Shown: positions 27,334-36,249 of the stretch, in pieces
Numbering within the stretch: position 1 is the stretch's first letter
Layout of the letters: each line of letters begins with the position of its first letter
Origin: Chamaesiphon sp041738715
GTDB taxonomy: Bacteria; Cyanobacteriota; Cyanobacteriia; Cyanobacteriales; Chamaesiphonaceae
Reading direction: 5' to 3'
DNA length: 64,000 nt
Assembly: GCA_041738715.1 (NCBI GenBank)
Contig: JBGSPI010000099.1
Span: forward strand, 44,490 to 108,489
Made by a program: the position numbers and the translations under genes
Notes under the pieces: model-generated
What the model was told of the DNA's origin: nothing
Database searches by the model: none
What the model saw: only the letters and a program-made list of their open reading frames with translations

Positions 27334-29190
27334 TTAAGAGCGGACTTTGGCTGTCGAACGTTGTTTGCGGCGACCTATCGGTGCGGGAGTATCACTGCTA
27401 CCAGTACTAAGACTAGGAGTTACGGCTCGATGATTAGTCTGAGGACGAACGTCCTCAGGGGTTTGCATCATCAATACCAACAGTGGACGACTTTGCAATT
27501 CGCGCCGAACTAACCGTTGCAGTGCAGATTCTAACTCAATTTGTAACCCTGCCCAATCAATATCTCGCTGTCCCGATTCAAATGTTCGCGCAAATCTGTC
27601 CCAACGATCGATCAAACAATTTTCGATTGTTTTCTGAATCAATGCAGCAATTAATGACTGTTCGACGGCTGTAATTACACCACGCAGATTCACTTGTGGT
27701 TTAACCATCATCTTACCATCCAAGCCAATTGCTAAGGCGACTGTGACGACACCATCGCCAGCAAGTTGTTGACGCTCTTCCATTACCTTGGTTTGGTCGT
27801 GGACGATACCCGCATTATCGACTAGTTGAATACCTGAAGGTACTTTACCGTTCTTACACAGACTTGTTTCGGTCAGTTCGACGATATCACCATTGTCGAT
27901 AATCACCATATTCTCCGCTGGAATACCCATGCTTTGAGCAGTCTGAGAATGTTTGATCAACATCCGGTGTTCGCCATGAACGGGGATGAAAAATTTGGGA
28001 CGAGTCAGACTCAGCATCAGTTTCTGGTCCTCCTGACAACCATGTCCAGACACGTGAATTCCTTTATCCCGTCCGTAGATGACGTTGGCACCCTGCATCA
28101 TCAATTTGTCGATGGTGTTGACGACAGCGATAGTGTTGCCGGGAATCGGGTTAGCTGAGAAGATAACTGTATCGCCCTTTTGAATTCGTACTTGGCGATG
28201 TTGACCGTTGGCAATGCGGGTCATGGCGGCGAGGGTTTCACCTTGGGAGCCAGTGGTGAGAATTAATACTTGGTCTTTGGGCAGATGATTTGCCGATTGG
28301 AGCGGTTCAAAGACGTTGTCAGGACAGTTGATGTAGCCAAGGTTCCGCGCATGGGCGATAACGTTTAACATCGATCGTCCAACCACGCAGACTTTGCGGT
28401 TATACTTCATGGCAATCTCGATCGTCATGTTGATCCGGTGAACGGATGATGAGAAGGTTGTCACCATCACTCTACCTGTCGCTTGAGCGATAAATCTGTC
28501 CAGGTTGGGAAATACTGACCGCTCAGATGGGGTGAAACCAGGAATTTCAGAGTTGGTGGAGTCACTAATCAGGCACAATACACCTTTTTCACCATGTTCG
28601 GCTAGTTTGGCATAGTCATAGGCTTCACCATCGACGGGTGTATGGTCGAATTTGAAGTCTCCAGTATGGATAACTACGCCGACGGGAGTGTGTAAGGCAA
28701 TCGTAAAGCTATCAGCGATCGAGTGAGTATTCCGAATGAACTCGACGAAGAAGGATTCACCAATTCTGACGATATCACGCGGACGGACTGTTTTAATTTT
28801 AGTCCGATCGGCTACGCCTGCTTCTTCTAATTTCCCCTGTAATAATGCCATCGCCAAGCGTGGGCCATAAATTACTGGGATATCAAATTGCTTGAGGTGA
28901 TAGGGTATGCCCCCAATATGGTCTTCATGTCCGTGAGTGACGATCATCCCTTTGATTTTATGCTGGTTCTCGCGCAGATAGGTCATATCTGGCAGCACAA
29001 TATTAATCCCATGCATCCCATCTGTGGGGAATGCTAATCCAGCGTCTAGGAGCAAAATCTCATCGTTGATTTCAAAAACGCAGGTATTTTTACCGATCTC
29101 ATGTAGACCACCAAGGGGGATGATTTTGAGGGTCGGTTCATTGCTGTTCTTATTAATTACGGGTGTTTTGGATTTGATGATTGGACTCAT
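27334..29190 (-). CDS. rnj: ribonuclease J
   Basis: The 618-residue metallo-beta-lactamase/beta-CASP nuclease has LKIIPLGGLHEIGKN at the N-terminus, the zinc motif THGHEDHIGG, HTGDFKFDHTP, beta-CASP motifs including TTGSQGE and SGHGCQEDQKLML, and HGEHRML. It degrades and matures mRNA with 5'-3' exo- and endonucleolytic activity. The C-terminal end is basic (GRRKQRSTAKV). In cyanobacteria RNase J shares mRNA decay with RNase E and is needed for normal growth. The gene order asd-dapA-rnj on one strand is the same as I recall in Synechocystis (slr0549-slr0551), so the context is conserved. A 510-bp gap separates it from dapA. Confidence 0.94.
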   Translation of the reverse strand: MSPIIKSKTPVINKNSNEPTLKIIPLGGLHEIGKNTCVFEINDEILLLDAGLAFPTDGMHGINIVLPDMTYLRENQHKIKGMIVTHGHEDHIGGIPYHLKQFDIPVIYGPRLAMALLQGKLEEAGVADRTKIKTVRPRDIVRIGESFFVEFIRNTHSIADSFTIALHTPVGVVIHTGDFKFDHTPVDGEAYDYAKLAEHGEKGVLCLISDSTNSEIPGFTPSERSVFPNLDRFIAQATGRVMVTTFSSSVHRINMTIEIAMKYNRKVCVVGRSMLNVIAHARNLGYINCPDNVFEPLQSANHLPKDQVLILTTGSQGETLAAMTRIANGQHRQVRIQKGDTVIFSANPIPGNTIAVVNTIDKLMMQGANVIYGRDKGIHVSGHGCQEDQKLMLSLTRPKFFIPVHGEHRMLIKHSQTAQSMGIPAENMVIIDNGDIVELTETSLCKNGKVPSGIQLVDNAGIVHDQTKVMEERQQLAGDGVVTVALAIGLDGKMMVKPQVNLRGVITAVEQSLIAALIQKTIENCLIDRWDRFARTFESGQRDIDWAGLQIELESALQRLVRRELQSRPLLVLMMQTPEDVRPQTNHRAVTPSLSTGSSDTPAPIGRRKQRSTAKVRS

Positions 29191-29700
29191 TTAGATAAGA
29201 TAGATAGATTTTTAGACAAACTGAATGGTCGATCGATTAAATGACTAGCAGCATGTGAATTCAATTAGCTGGCTGACTAGTAGTTAAGATCGAAAAGTTG
29301 CGGACATACAACATTTTTGGAGCGTGTAACTTACTGCATTTCTCAACCTACTCTCCAAGCAACAGAAAAATTACTAATTACTGTGGCTGTATGATTTTAC
29401 TCGTAAGGGAAAATGAGTCGTAAGCTCACCAAGACTATGCGCTAGAAATTTGCACTGGCTGTTATTAAACTAACTGAATATTTGTACGTAAATCTAGTTG
29501 CCAAATGAGGAAAAATAACCTACGGGACAGATAGAAGACTTGCTATCGCATCTAGCCATTTAGTCTTTCCGATTGAAAACTTCTGAGGTTTTAATTTCGC
29601 CCTACTGGCTGGGGTGGAAATATTAGCTCTATTATATCTAAACTAATTGATATGTTCCGTTGCCTACTTTAGTTCTATCATATTATCGGCAATTGGTCAA
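29191..29700. other. 510-bp gap between dapA and rnj
   Basis: No credible open frame or tRNA-like structure was found on either strand. The region is AT-rich and probably contains the rnj promoter and a long 5' leader, which would fit post-transcriptional autoregulation as known for other RNase genes. A small RNA here cannot be excluded by eye. Confidence 0.35.
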
Positions 29701-30615
29701 TTAATTAGTTGAGATCGATTTCATGTTTGCCGATTCTAGTCCATGTTGTTCTAGTACTTTTTGCAGCAAAGGTAGCAACTCAGATGGTAACTCGCATAAA
29801 GGTAAGCGCAGCCCACCTACTTCCCACCCTTGCAGTTTTAAAGCTGCTTTGATTGGCATTGGATTTGGGGCAAAAAATAATCCTTTAAATATTGGGAGGA
29901 GTTGAATATGTAGCTGAGTCGCTAGCTGATTTTGTCCAGATTCAAATGCTCGGATCATCGACTGGATCTGATTGCCGACTAAGTGACTAGCCACGCTAAC
30001 CACTCCAGCACCGCCAACCGCAAGGATGGGCAATGTCAGTGAATCATCACCTGAGTAAATGATAAACTCCGGCGGTGTGAGACTCCGAATTTGACTAACT
30101 AGATCTAGATTACCCGTAGCTTCCTTGATTGCCACAATCCCATCTAACTTTGCTAATTTAGCGATTGTTTCTGGTTCTAATGCTTGTCCAGTTCGCCCAG
30201 GAATGTTATACAGCATCATTGGTAAGTCGCAAGCAGAGGCGATCGCCGCAAAGTGCTGATATAGACCAATTTGGGGGGGCTTATTGTAGTAAGGCACTAC
30301 TTGGAGGCTGCCATCTACCCCCAGTCTAGCAGCTTTTTGGGTAGCTTCGATCGCTTCACTGGTCGAATTAGATCCTGTCCCGGCGATTACCTTGGCTTTG
30401 CCGGCTACTGCGGCTTTAACGACTTGAAACAGTTGATACTCTTCATCCCAACTCAATGTCGGCGACTCCCCTGTCGTCCCACACACGACAATTCCATCTG
30501 ACCCATTTGCCACCAAATACGCGGCTAGTTTTTCTGCTTCAGCATAGTGGACATTCCCATCTGTGTCGAAGGGTGTAACCATTGCTGTAATGACTCGTCC
30601 GAAGTTGATTGTCAT
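29701..30615 (-). CDS. dapA: 4-hydroxy-tetrahydrodipicolinate synthase
   Basis: The 304-residue class I aldolase condenses pyruvate with aspartate semialdehyde, the first step of the lysine/diaminopimelate branch. It shows GTTGESPTLSWDEE (substrate motif), VVPYYNKPPQIGLYQHF, LYNIPGRTGQ with the conserved Tyr and Arg, and the Schiff-base lysine in GIVAIKEATGN. ATG 30615 is natural and the length is normal. Directly upstream on the same strand is asd, whose product is the substrate; the two are separated by a 121-bp spacer with a long hairpin (30676-30733). Confidence 0.96.
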   Translation of the reverse strand: MTINFGRVITAMVTPFDTDGNVHYAEAEKLAAYLVANGSDGIVVCGTTGESPTLSWDEEYQLFQVVKAAVAGKAKVIAGTGSNSTSEAIEATQKAARLGVDGSLQVVPYYNKPPQIGLYQHFAAIASACDLPMMLYNIPGRTGQALEPETIAKLAKLDGIVAIKEATGNLDLVSQIRSLTPPEFIIYSGDDSLTLPILAVGGAGVVSVASHLVGNQIQSMIRAFESGQNQLATQLHIQLLPIFKGLFFAPNPMPIKAALKLQGWEVGGLRLPLCELPSELLPLLQKVLEQHGLESANMKSISTN

Positions 30616-30733
30616 GCGTTAGGGGTTATGGGGTTGGGGTTTAAGGGTTAGGGGTTGAGGGTTAGGGGTTGAGGGTTAGGCTTTGGGCTTTGGGTGTTAG
30701 GGCCAAGCCCAACACGCAAAGCCCAAAGCCTAA
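30616..30733. repeat. tandem GGGTTAGG-type repeats plus 23-bp-stem hairpin between asd and dapA
   Basis: From 30616 to about 30675 short units of the type GGGTTAGG/GGTTGAGG recur. They run into a long hairpin whose left arm (30676-30698, beginning TTAGGCTTTGGGC) pairs with the right arm (30711-30733, ending AAGCCTAA) over 23 bp with one mismatch and a 12-nt loop. The hairpin begins 3 bp past the asd stop codon, so on the minus strand it can end or attenuate the asd transcript before dapA. Confidence 0.7.
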
Positions 30734-30736
30734 AGC

Positions 30737-31759
30737 CTAGAACTTGAGCCAATTCTTCTCAATCAGCAGTTCGGCAATCTGCACGGCATTCAGGGCGGCA
30801 CCCTTGCGAATTTGGTCGCCACAGAGCCACAATTCTAGACCATTGGAGTGGGATATATCTTGACGAATCCGACCGACGAGGACTTCATCCTTACCAGAAG
30901 CATCGATCGGCATTGGGAAATAGTTAGCCTTCCAGTCTTCAACTAATTTTACACCGGGAGCTTGGGCTAAAACCTGCCGAGCCTGATCAGGATCGAAGGG
31001 GGTGGCAAATTCGAGGTTAATGGCTTCCGAGTGGGCACGCAGGACAGGTACGCGCACACAGGTGGCGGTAACGCGCAGATCTGGAGTGTTGAAGATTTTA
31101 CGGGTTTCGTTGACCATTTTCATTTCCTCTTCGCAGTACCCATGTTCGTCGATCGGGGTATTGTGGGGGAATAGATTGAATGCTAGCGGATAAGGGAAAA
31201 TTTCGGTTGTCGGAGTTTTTCCCGCCAAAATATCGCGACTTTGAGCTTCTACTTCTGCCATCGCTCTGGCACCTGCGCCGCTAGCTGATTGGTATGTAGC
31301 GGCAACAATCCGTTGAATTGGTTGAATTTGGTGCAGCGGATAAACTGCCACTGCCATTAAAATCGTCGTACAATTAGGGTTAGCGATGATCCCGTGATGA
31401 TGAGCGGCAGCGTCTGGATTAACTTCAGGTACGACGAGCGGTACATCTGATCGCATCCGAAACGCACTGGAATTATCAATCATCACTGCCCCAGCAGCAA
31501 CAATTTGGTCGGCCAAAGCCTTGGATGTCGAACCTCCAGCCGAGGCAAGGACAATATCAAGCCCATCAAAAGATCTGTCCCCAACTACTTCTACCGTAAT
31601 TTCCTGACCCCTGAATTCCAACTTTGTCCCAGATGACTTGGGTGAAGCAAAAAGTTTAAGTTCAGCAATTGGAAAATTGCGGCTAGCCAGTAATTCGATC
31701 AGTTCCGTACCAACGGCACCTGTTGCTCCCAAGATGGCAACGCGATATGAATCGGACAA
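30737..31759 (-). CDS. asd: aspartate-semialdehyde dehydrogenase
   Basis: The 340-residue NADP-dependent enzyme reduces aspartyl phosphate to aspartate semialdehyde, the branch point for lysine/peptidoglycan, threonine and methionine. It shows ILGATGAVGTELIELL (NADP binding), the catalytic cysteine in IIANPNCTTILM, the YQSASGAGA motif, and the catalytic-histidine region VLRAHSEAINLEF. ATG 31759 is natural. It is upstream of dapA and rnj on the same strand and divergent from tig. Confidence 0.96.
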   Translation of the reverse strand: MSDSYRVAILGATGAVGTELIELLASRNFPIAELKLFASPKSSGTKLEFRGQEITVEVVGDRSFDGLDIVLASAGGSTSKALADQIVAAGAVMIDNSSAFRMRSDVPLVVPEVNPDAAAHHHGIIANPNCTTILMAVAVYPLHQIQPIQRIVAATYQSASGAGARAMAEVEAQSRDILAGKTPTTEIFPYPLAFNLFPHNTPIDEHGYCEEEMKMVNETRKIFNTPDLRVTATCVRVPVLRAHSEAINLEFATPFDPDQARQVLAQAPGVKLVEDWKANYFPMPIDASGKDEVLVGRIRQDISHSNGLELWLCGDQIRKGAALNAVQIAELLIEKNWLKF

Positions 31760-32149
31760 GAAATCTGCCTCCAGTCAAATAATTAAGGATGTGAATGAAA
31801 CTTGATTTTACCCTGGTGCGAACTTAGCCAATTGCCAAGTCGAGAGGTATTCTATAACATTTGGAAACAAGACCGGTGATCTCAACTCAATTCTAAATCT
31901 CCAGTACTCAATACCGAGCGGCAATGTACTATCATCAAGTAGGCGAATCGCTCAGATTAAGTTTCGCAGTTAATTAAAACAATGCGATCGTAGTGATGCT
32001 CCCACATGAGAGGATTCTACTAATTCACTAAGCTCCGCTAACGCCAAAGAAATAATCTCAATGGCTCCAGAATCAGCATATCATAATTGCGCTGGTTTGA
32101 TTCCCACAAACCCCCCTATCGTCATTGACTGTTGTTAGACATACACACC
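31760..32149. promoter_or_regulatory. shared upstream region of divergent asd and tig
   Basis: This 390-bp region must hold the promoters for asd (minus) and tig (plus). No open frame is credible. I could not fix a convincing -35/-10 pair or operator by eye. Confidence 0.4.
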
Positions 32150-33529
32150 ATGAAAGTTACCCAGGAAAAACTCGAACAAAGCCGTATTGGTTTACAGATT
32201 GAAGTAACCGGAGATCAAACTACTAAATATTACGAACAAGCGATCAAAAAACTGAGCACCAATGCCAATATTCCTGGTTTTCGCAAAGGGAAAATTCCTC
32301 GGCAAGTAATTCTACAACGGATGGGGCAGTCACAAATTAAGGCAATAGCACTCGAAAATCTGCTTGAACCGGCAATTAACGAGGCAATCAAGCAAGAATC
32401 TGTTCCAGCCATCGGTAACTACCAAATCACTTCAAGTTTTGACGAATTGGTGCAAAACTATGCACCCGGTCAAAATTTAACTTTTAGCGCGGTGGTGGAT
32501 GTCAACCCAGTTGTCAACCTGAAAACTTATACAGGACTGGCTGTCAAAGCTGAAGAAATTATTTACGATCCAGCCAGTGTAGATGACTTTATCGACCAAC
32601 GCCGCCGGGAAAAAGCGACAATTATCCCAGTGGTTGGTCGGGCTGCAAAACTTGAGGATATTGCCGTGGTTGACTATAACGGTAAATTCGCTGATGGGAC
32701 GGAAATTACTGGTGCCAAGGCAGAAGATTTCGACCTTGAACTGTCCGAAGGGAAATTTATCAGCGATCTCGTCCATGGAATTGTCGGGATGAGTGTGGGT
32801 GAAACCAGAAATGTCAATGTGGTTTTTCCAGCCGATTATCCCAACGAAGATTTAGCTGCTCAACCAGCGACTTTTCATGTCGTTCTCAAAGATCTCAAAG
32901 AGCAGGAATTACCCAGTTTAGATGACGATTTTGCCAAGGAAGTAAGTGATTTTGACACATTGGCTGAATTCAAAACATCGATCGAGACTCGGTTTCAGGA
33001 ACAAGCAAAAAAATCCACCGACCAGAACATTTTCACCGCGATCGAAACTGCACTCCTCGACGTTGCTGACGTAGACCTGCCAGAAACACTGATCGAACAA
33101 GAAACACTGACTATCCTCAATCAAATGGCTGCTCAATTCACCCAATATGGGATGGATGTGAATAAGCTCTTTACCCGCGAGACAATCCCCAAAATGAAGG
33201 AAAATTGCCGTCCTGATGCAATTAACAATCTTAAACGGGAACTGGCGATCGCCGAAATTGCCCAGAAAGAGGGAATTACAGTGACGGAAGAAGATATCGC
33301 GGTGAAAATGTCTGAGATTCTCCCCCAATTAGCTGGTCAAGATATCGATGAGCAGCGTCTGCTGGCATACATTAAAGCAGATCTCCAAAAAGAAAAGACG
33401 CTCGCTTGGCTCCAGGAAAACGCACAGGTGGAATTAGTACCTCAAGGCTCATTAACCCCAGCAGAAGAGACTCAGGAGGAAGGTGAAGCTGAAGCAATCG
33501 ACATCTTAGCAGAAGCAGTTGCAGAGTAG
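32150..33529 (+). CDS. tig: trigger factor chaperone
   Basis: The 459-residue ribosome-associated peptidyl-prolyl isomerase/chaperone binds nascent chains at the exit tunnel. The N-terminal ribosome-binding signature GFRKGKIPRQVI is intact, followed by the FKBP-type PPIase domain (EDIAVVDYNGKFADGTEI, VGMSVGETRNVNVVFPADYP) and the helical chaperone arms. The acidic C-terminal tail (PAEETQEEGEAEAIDILAEAVAE, described in parts) is typical of cyanobacterial forms. ATG 32150 (MKVTQEKLEQ) is preferred over TTG 32132. It heads the tig-clpP-clpX unit, a conserved proteostasis operon. Confidence 0.95.
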   Translation: MKVTQEKLEQSRIGLQIEVTGDQTTKYYEQAIKKLSTNANIPGFRKGKIPRQVILQRMGQSQIKAIALENLLEPAINEAIKQESVPAIGNYQITSSFDELVQNYAPGQNLTFSAVVDVNPVVNLKTYTGLAVKAEEIIYDPASVDDFIDQRRREKATIIPVVGRAAKLEDIAVVDYNGKFADGTEITGAKAEDFDLELSEGKFISDLVHGIVGMSVGETRNVNVVFPADYPNEDLAAQPATFHVVLKDLKEQELPSLDDDFAKEVSDFDTLAEFKTSIETRFQEQAKKSTDQNIFTAIETALLDVADVDLPETLIEQETLTILNQMAAQFTQYGMDVNKLFTRETIPKMKENCRPDAINNLKRELAIAEIAQKEGITVTEEDIAVKMSEILPQLAGQDIDEQRLLAYIKADLQKEKTLAWLQENAQVELVPQGSLTPAEETQEEGEAEAIDILAEAVAE

Positions 33530-33666
33530 AACGTTGTGATTTGGGAATTGGGAGTTGGGATCGACCTAACGCTTAATTCCCTAGAGATTGATATAATTCG
33601 ATCAGATAGACGCAAACTTCACTTGGTGAAGAAATATTGGCTCCTTATTGTACTACTTATCTTATC

Positions 33667-34314
33667 ATGCTTGTATCGAAATCTGCTTACGGGTCAATTA
33701 ATAGCTACGCCCAGAGCGAAATCTACGCAGGTACCAGTGTGGTACCAATGGTATTAGAACAATCTGGCGTTGGCGAACGGGCATTCGATTTATATTCGCG
33801 CTTATTACGCGAGCGAATTATTTTCTTGGGCACTCAAGTAGATGATAATGTCGCAGATGCGCTAGTTGCTCAAATGCTGTTTTTAGAAGCAGAAGATCCA
33901 GAAAAAGATATCCAGTTGTATATTAATTCTCCCGGTGGATCGATTACTGCGGGGATGGCAATTTATGACACAATGCAGCAAATTCGGCCTGATGTTGTGA
34001 CAATTTGCTACGGTTTAGCTGCCAGTATGGGAGCATTTTTGCTAGCTAGCGGCGCACCTGGAAAACGAATGTCTTTACCTAGTTCGCGGATTATGATCCA
34101 CCAACCACTCGGTGGTGCCCAAGGTCAAGCAGTAGATATCGAAATTCAAGCCAAGGAAATTCTCTATCTCAAAAATAATCTGAATGGTTTACTAGCAAAA
34201 CATACCGGACAACCAATCGAAAAAATTGCTGAAGATACAGAGCGGGACTTTTGGATGTCGCCAGCGGAAACTCAAGCCTATGGTTTAATTGATAAAGTCA
34301 TCCAACGTAATTAA
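33667..34314 (+). CDS. clpP: ATP-dependent Clp protease proteolytic subunit (ClpP2 type)
   Basis: The serine protease subunit forms the tetradecameric chamber. The catalytic Ser is in LAASMGAFLL, the His in IMIHQPLGG, and the Asp in EDTERDFWMSP. The core begins at VVPMVLEQSGVGERAFDLYSRLLRERIIFLG. The start could be ATG 33667, giving 215 residues with a short extension, or ATG 33748, which would give the minimal family length (MVLEQSG). Cyanobacteria have several ClpP paralogues; the copy between tig and clpX corresponds to ClpP2, which partners ClpX. It is 137 bp after tig and followed by clpX. Confidence 0.95.
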   Translation: MLVSKSAYGSINSYAQSEIYAGTSVVPMVLEQSGVGERAFDLYSRLLRERIIFLGTQVDDNVADALVAQMLFLEAEDPEKDIQLYINSPGGSITAGMAIYDTMQQIRPDVVTICYGLAASMGAFLLASGAPGKRMSLPSSRIMIHQPLGGAQGQAVDIEIQAKEILYLKNNLNGLLAKHTGQPIEKIAEDTERDFWMSPAETQAYGLIDKVIQRN

Positions 34315-34420
34315 AATCAGTGTACAGTTATCAGCTAAAGGCTTGCCCTCACAGTCAGCACTCGATTAAACATGGCTAGACTCCGCAATCACCGATAACC
34401 GATAACCACTAAACTGATCG

Positions 34421-34480
34421 CTGATAACTGATAACTGATAACTGATAACTGATAACTGATAACTGATAACTGATAACTGA
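34421..34480 (+). repeat. heptanucleotide tandem repeat (CTGATAA) immediately upstream of clpX
   Basis: The unit CTGATAA is repeated about 8.5 times without interruption over 60 bp, ending 2 bp before the clpX start codon at 34483. Degenerate copies (CCGATAACCGATAACC) precede it at 34392-34407. Heptamer short tandem repeats (STRR type) are known in filamentous and other cyanobacteria, usually in intergenic DNA. The repeat contains TGA and TAA, so every frame is closed. It takes the place where a ribosome-binding site would be expected. Confidence 0.95.
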
Positions 34481-34482
34481 TT

Positions 34483-35865
34483 ATGTCACCAACTAAATAT
34501 GACTCCCATCTCAAATGTTCTTTTTGCGGCAAATCCCAAGAACAAGTTCGTAAGTTGATTGCTGGGCCGGGAGTCTATATTTGTGACGAATGCGTAGAAC
34601 TATGCAATGAAATCCTCGATGAAGAGTTGCTCGATCCCAATGGACCCACAGCCCATCCTCCCACTAAATCAGAACCACCTCGTAAAAAACGTGAATCTGC
34701 GCCAATGTCACTGAGCCAGATGCCCAAACCACGCGAATTGAAGAAGTATTTGGACGAACATGTAATTGGGCAGGATGAGGCAAAAAAAGTTCTGTCTGTA
34801 TCTGTTTACAACCACTACAAACGACTGAGTTATGCCCAGGCAAAAAGTGCAAATCCAAACACGCCCCCAACCGGAGCAAATGGGGTACATAAAGCCAATG
34901 CCACCGATGATGGCGTCGAACTTCAGAAATCGAATATTCTGCTGATCGGGCCGACTGGTTGTGGTAAAACCATGCTGGCGCAAACCCTGGCTAAAGTCCT
35001 CGATGTTCCCTTTGCCGTGGCAGATGCTACTACCCTCACCGAAGCAGGATATGTGGGCGAAGATGTAGAAAATATCCTGCTGCGATTATTACAAGTCGCC
35101 GATTTGGATGTCGAAGAAGCTCAGCGGGGCATCATTTATATTGATGAAATCGATAAAATTGCCCGCAAAAGTGAAAATCCCTCCATCACCCGCGATGTTT
35201 CTGGAGAGGGAGTGCAACAGGCATTGCTCAAAATGCTCGAAGGTACAATCGCCAGTGTGCCGCCCCAAGGGGGACGGAAACATCCCTACCAAGACTGTAT
35301 CCAAATCGATACTAGCAACATCATGTTCATCTGTGGCGGGGCATTTGTCGGGCTAGAAAAAGTGATCGAACAGCGGCTGGGTAAAAAATCGATGGGCTTT
35401 ATCCAGCAGGGTGAAACCCTCAACCGCGAACAACGAGCGGCGGATATGATGAAACACCTCGAACCAGAAGATTTGGTTAAATATGGGCTAATTCCCGAAT
35501 TTATCGGACGGGTGCCAGTTGTCGCTACCCTTAACCCACTTGATGAAGATACCCTGGTATCGATCCTCACTGAGCCACGTAGTGCTCTTGTCAAGCAGTA
35601 TGAAAAGCTGCTCCACATGGATAATGTCAATCTAGAATTTCATCCTGAGGCGATCCGCGCCATCGCCAAAGAAGCTCATCGGCGCAAAACTGGAGCTAGA
35701 GCTTTACGCGGCATTGTTGAAGAATTAATGCTAGACATCATGTATGAGCTACCCTCCCGGAAGGATTTGAACCGTTGTATCATTACCCGCGAAATGGTCG
35801 AAAAACGATCGACTGCTGAATTGTTGATTCACCCCGCTTCTGTTCCGAAGCCAGAGTCCGCATAG
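34483..35865 (+). CDS. clpX: ATP-dependent Clp protease ATP-binding subunit ClpX
   Basis: The 460-residue AAA+ unfoldase feeds substrates to ClpP. It has the N-terminal C4 zinc domain (LKCSFCGKSQEQV...YICDECVELC), Walker A GPTGCGKTMLA, Walker B GIIYIDEIDK, the RKSENPSITRDVSGEGVQQ pore and sensor region, and the C-terminal GARALRGIVEELMLD motif. The linker residues 60-80 are polar (PTAHPPTKSEPPRKKRES). ATG 34483 follows the CTGATAA tandem repeat, so no ordinary Shine-Dalgarno sequence is visible; translation may rely on coupling or an unstructured leader. It completes the tig-clpP-clpX unit. Confidence 0.97.
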   Translation: MSPTKYDSHLKCSFCGKSQEQVRKLIAGPGVYICDECVELCNEILDEELLDPNGPTAHPPTKSEPPRKKRESAPMSLSQMPKPRELKKYLDEHVIGQDEAKKVLSVSVYNHYKRLSYAQAKSANPNTPPTGANGVHKANATDDGVELQKSNILLIGPTGCGKTMLAQTLAKVLDVPFAVADATTLTEAGYVGEDVENILLRLLQVADLDVEEAQRGIIYIDEIDKIARKSENPSITRDVSGEGVQQALLKMLEGTIASVPPQGGRKHPYQDCIQIDTSNIMFICGGAFVGLEKVIEQRLGKKSMGFIQQGETLNREQRAADMMKHLEPEDLVKYGLIPEFIGRVPVVATLNPLDEDTLVSILTEPRSALVKQYEKLLHMDNVNLEFHPEAIRAIAKEAHRRKTGARALRGIVEELMLDIMYELPSRKDLNRCIITREMVEKRSTAELLIHPASVPKPESA

Positions 35866-36193
35866 ATAATAAAAATCAGTTGACTAAGCCAAATCTACTA
35901 GAGATTCTCAATCTGTTGAAAATATCACCGATCGAAATCATTTGATAGTAGTAATTTCTTGCCATTAATTACAGATTTATCGATTCTCACCAGTAAATTC
36001 AGTTGTGATATTAGTTACATCAAATGGCTGATGCGATCGATAAACCCGGTAAGTTATATTTTATATATAAGTTCAAACCGCTAATTTAATTCCGTTAAGT
36101 TTAGCAACACGAATTTAATAATTCTTTTTTAGTAATGCTGGTCTCACTGTAAATTCACCATTACTAAGGGAAATCGGGGTTTAAGCTTTCACA

Positions 36194-36228
36194 GGCTGGT
36201 AAGTAAATTACCAGCCAGTTTTGTTTTT
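36194..36228 (+). terminator. rho-independent terminator downstream of clpX
   Basis: GGCTGGTAA (36194-36202) pairs perfectly with TTACCAGCC (36208-36216) across a 5-nt loop and is followed by AGTTTTGTTTTT on the plus strand. It lies 330 bp after the clpX stop and before the convergent pyrD end. The intervening stretch 35866-36193 is AT-rich with no credible gene. Confidence 0.75.
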
Positions 36229-36249
36229 GAGTGAAAAACTCAACCTGTC

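Noticed and set aside
34421..34480. Possible CRISPR-like direct repeats
   Set aside because: The units are 7 bp with no spacers; it is a simple tandem repeat.
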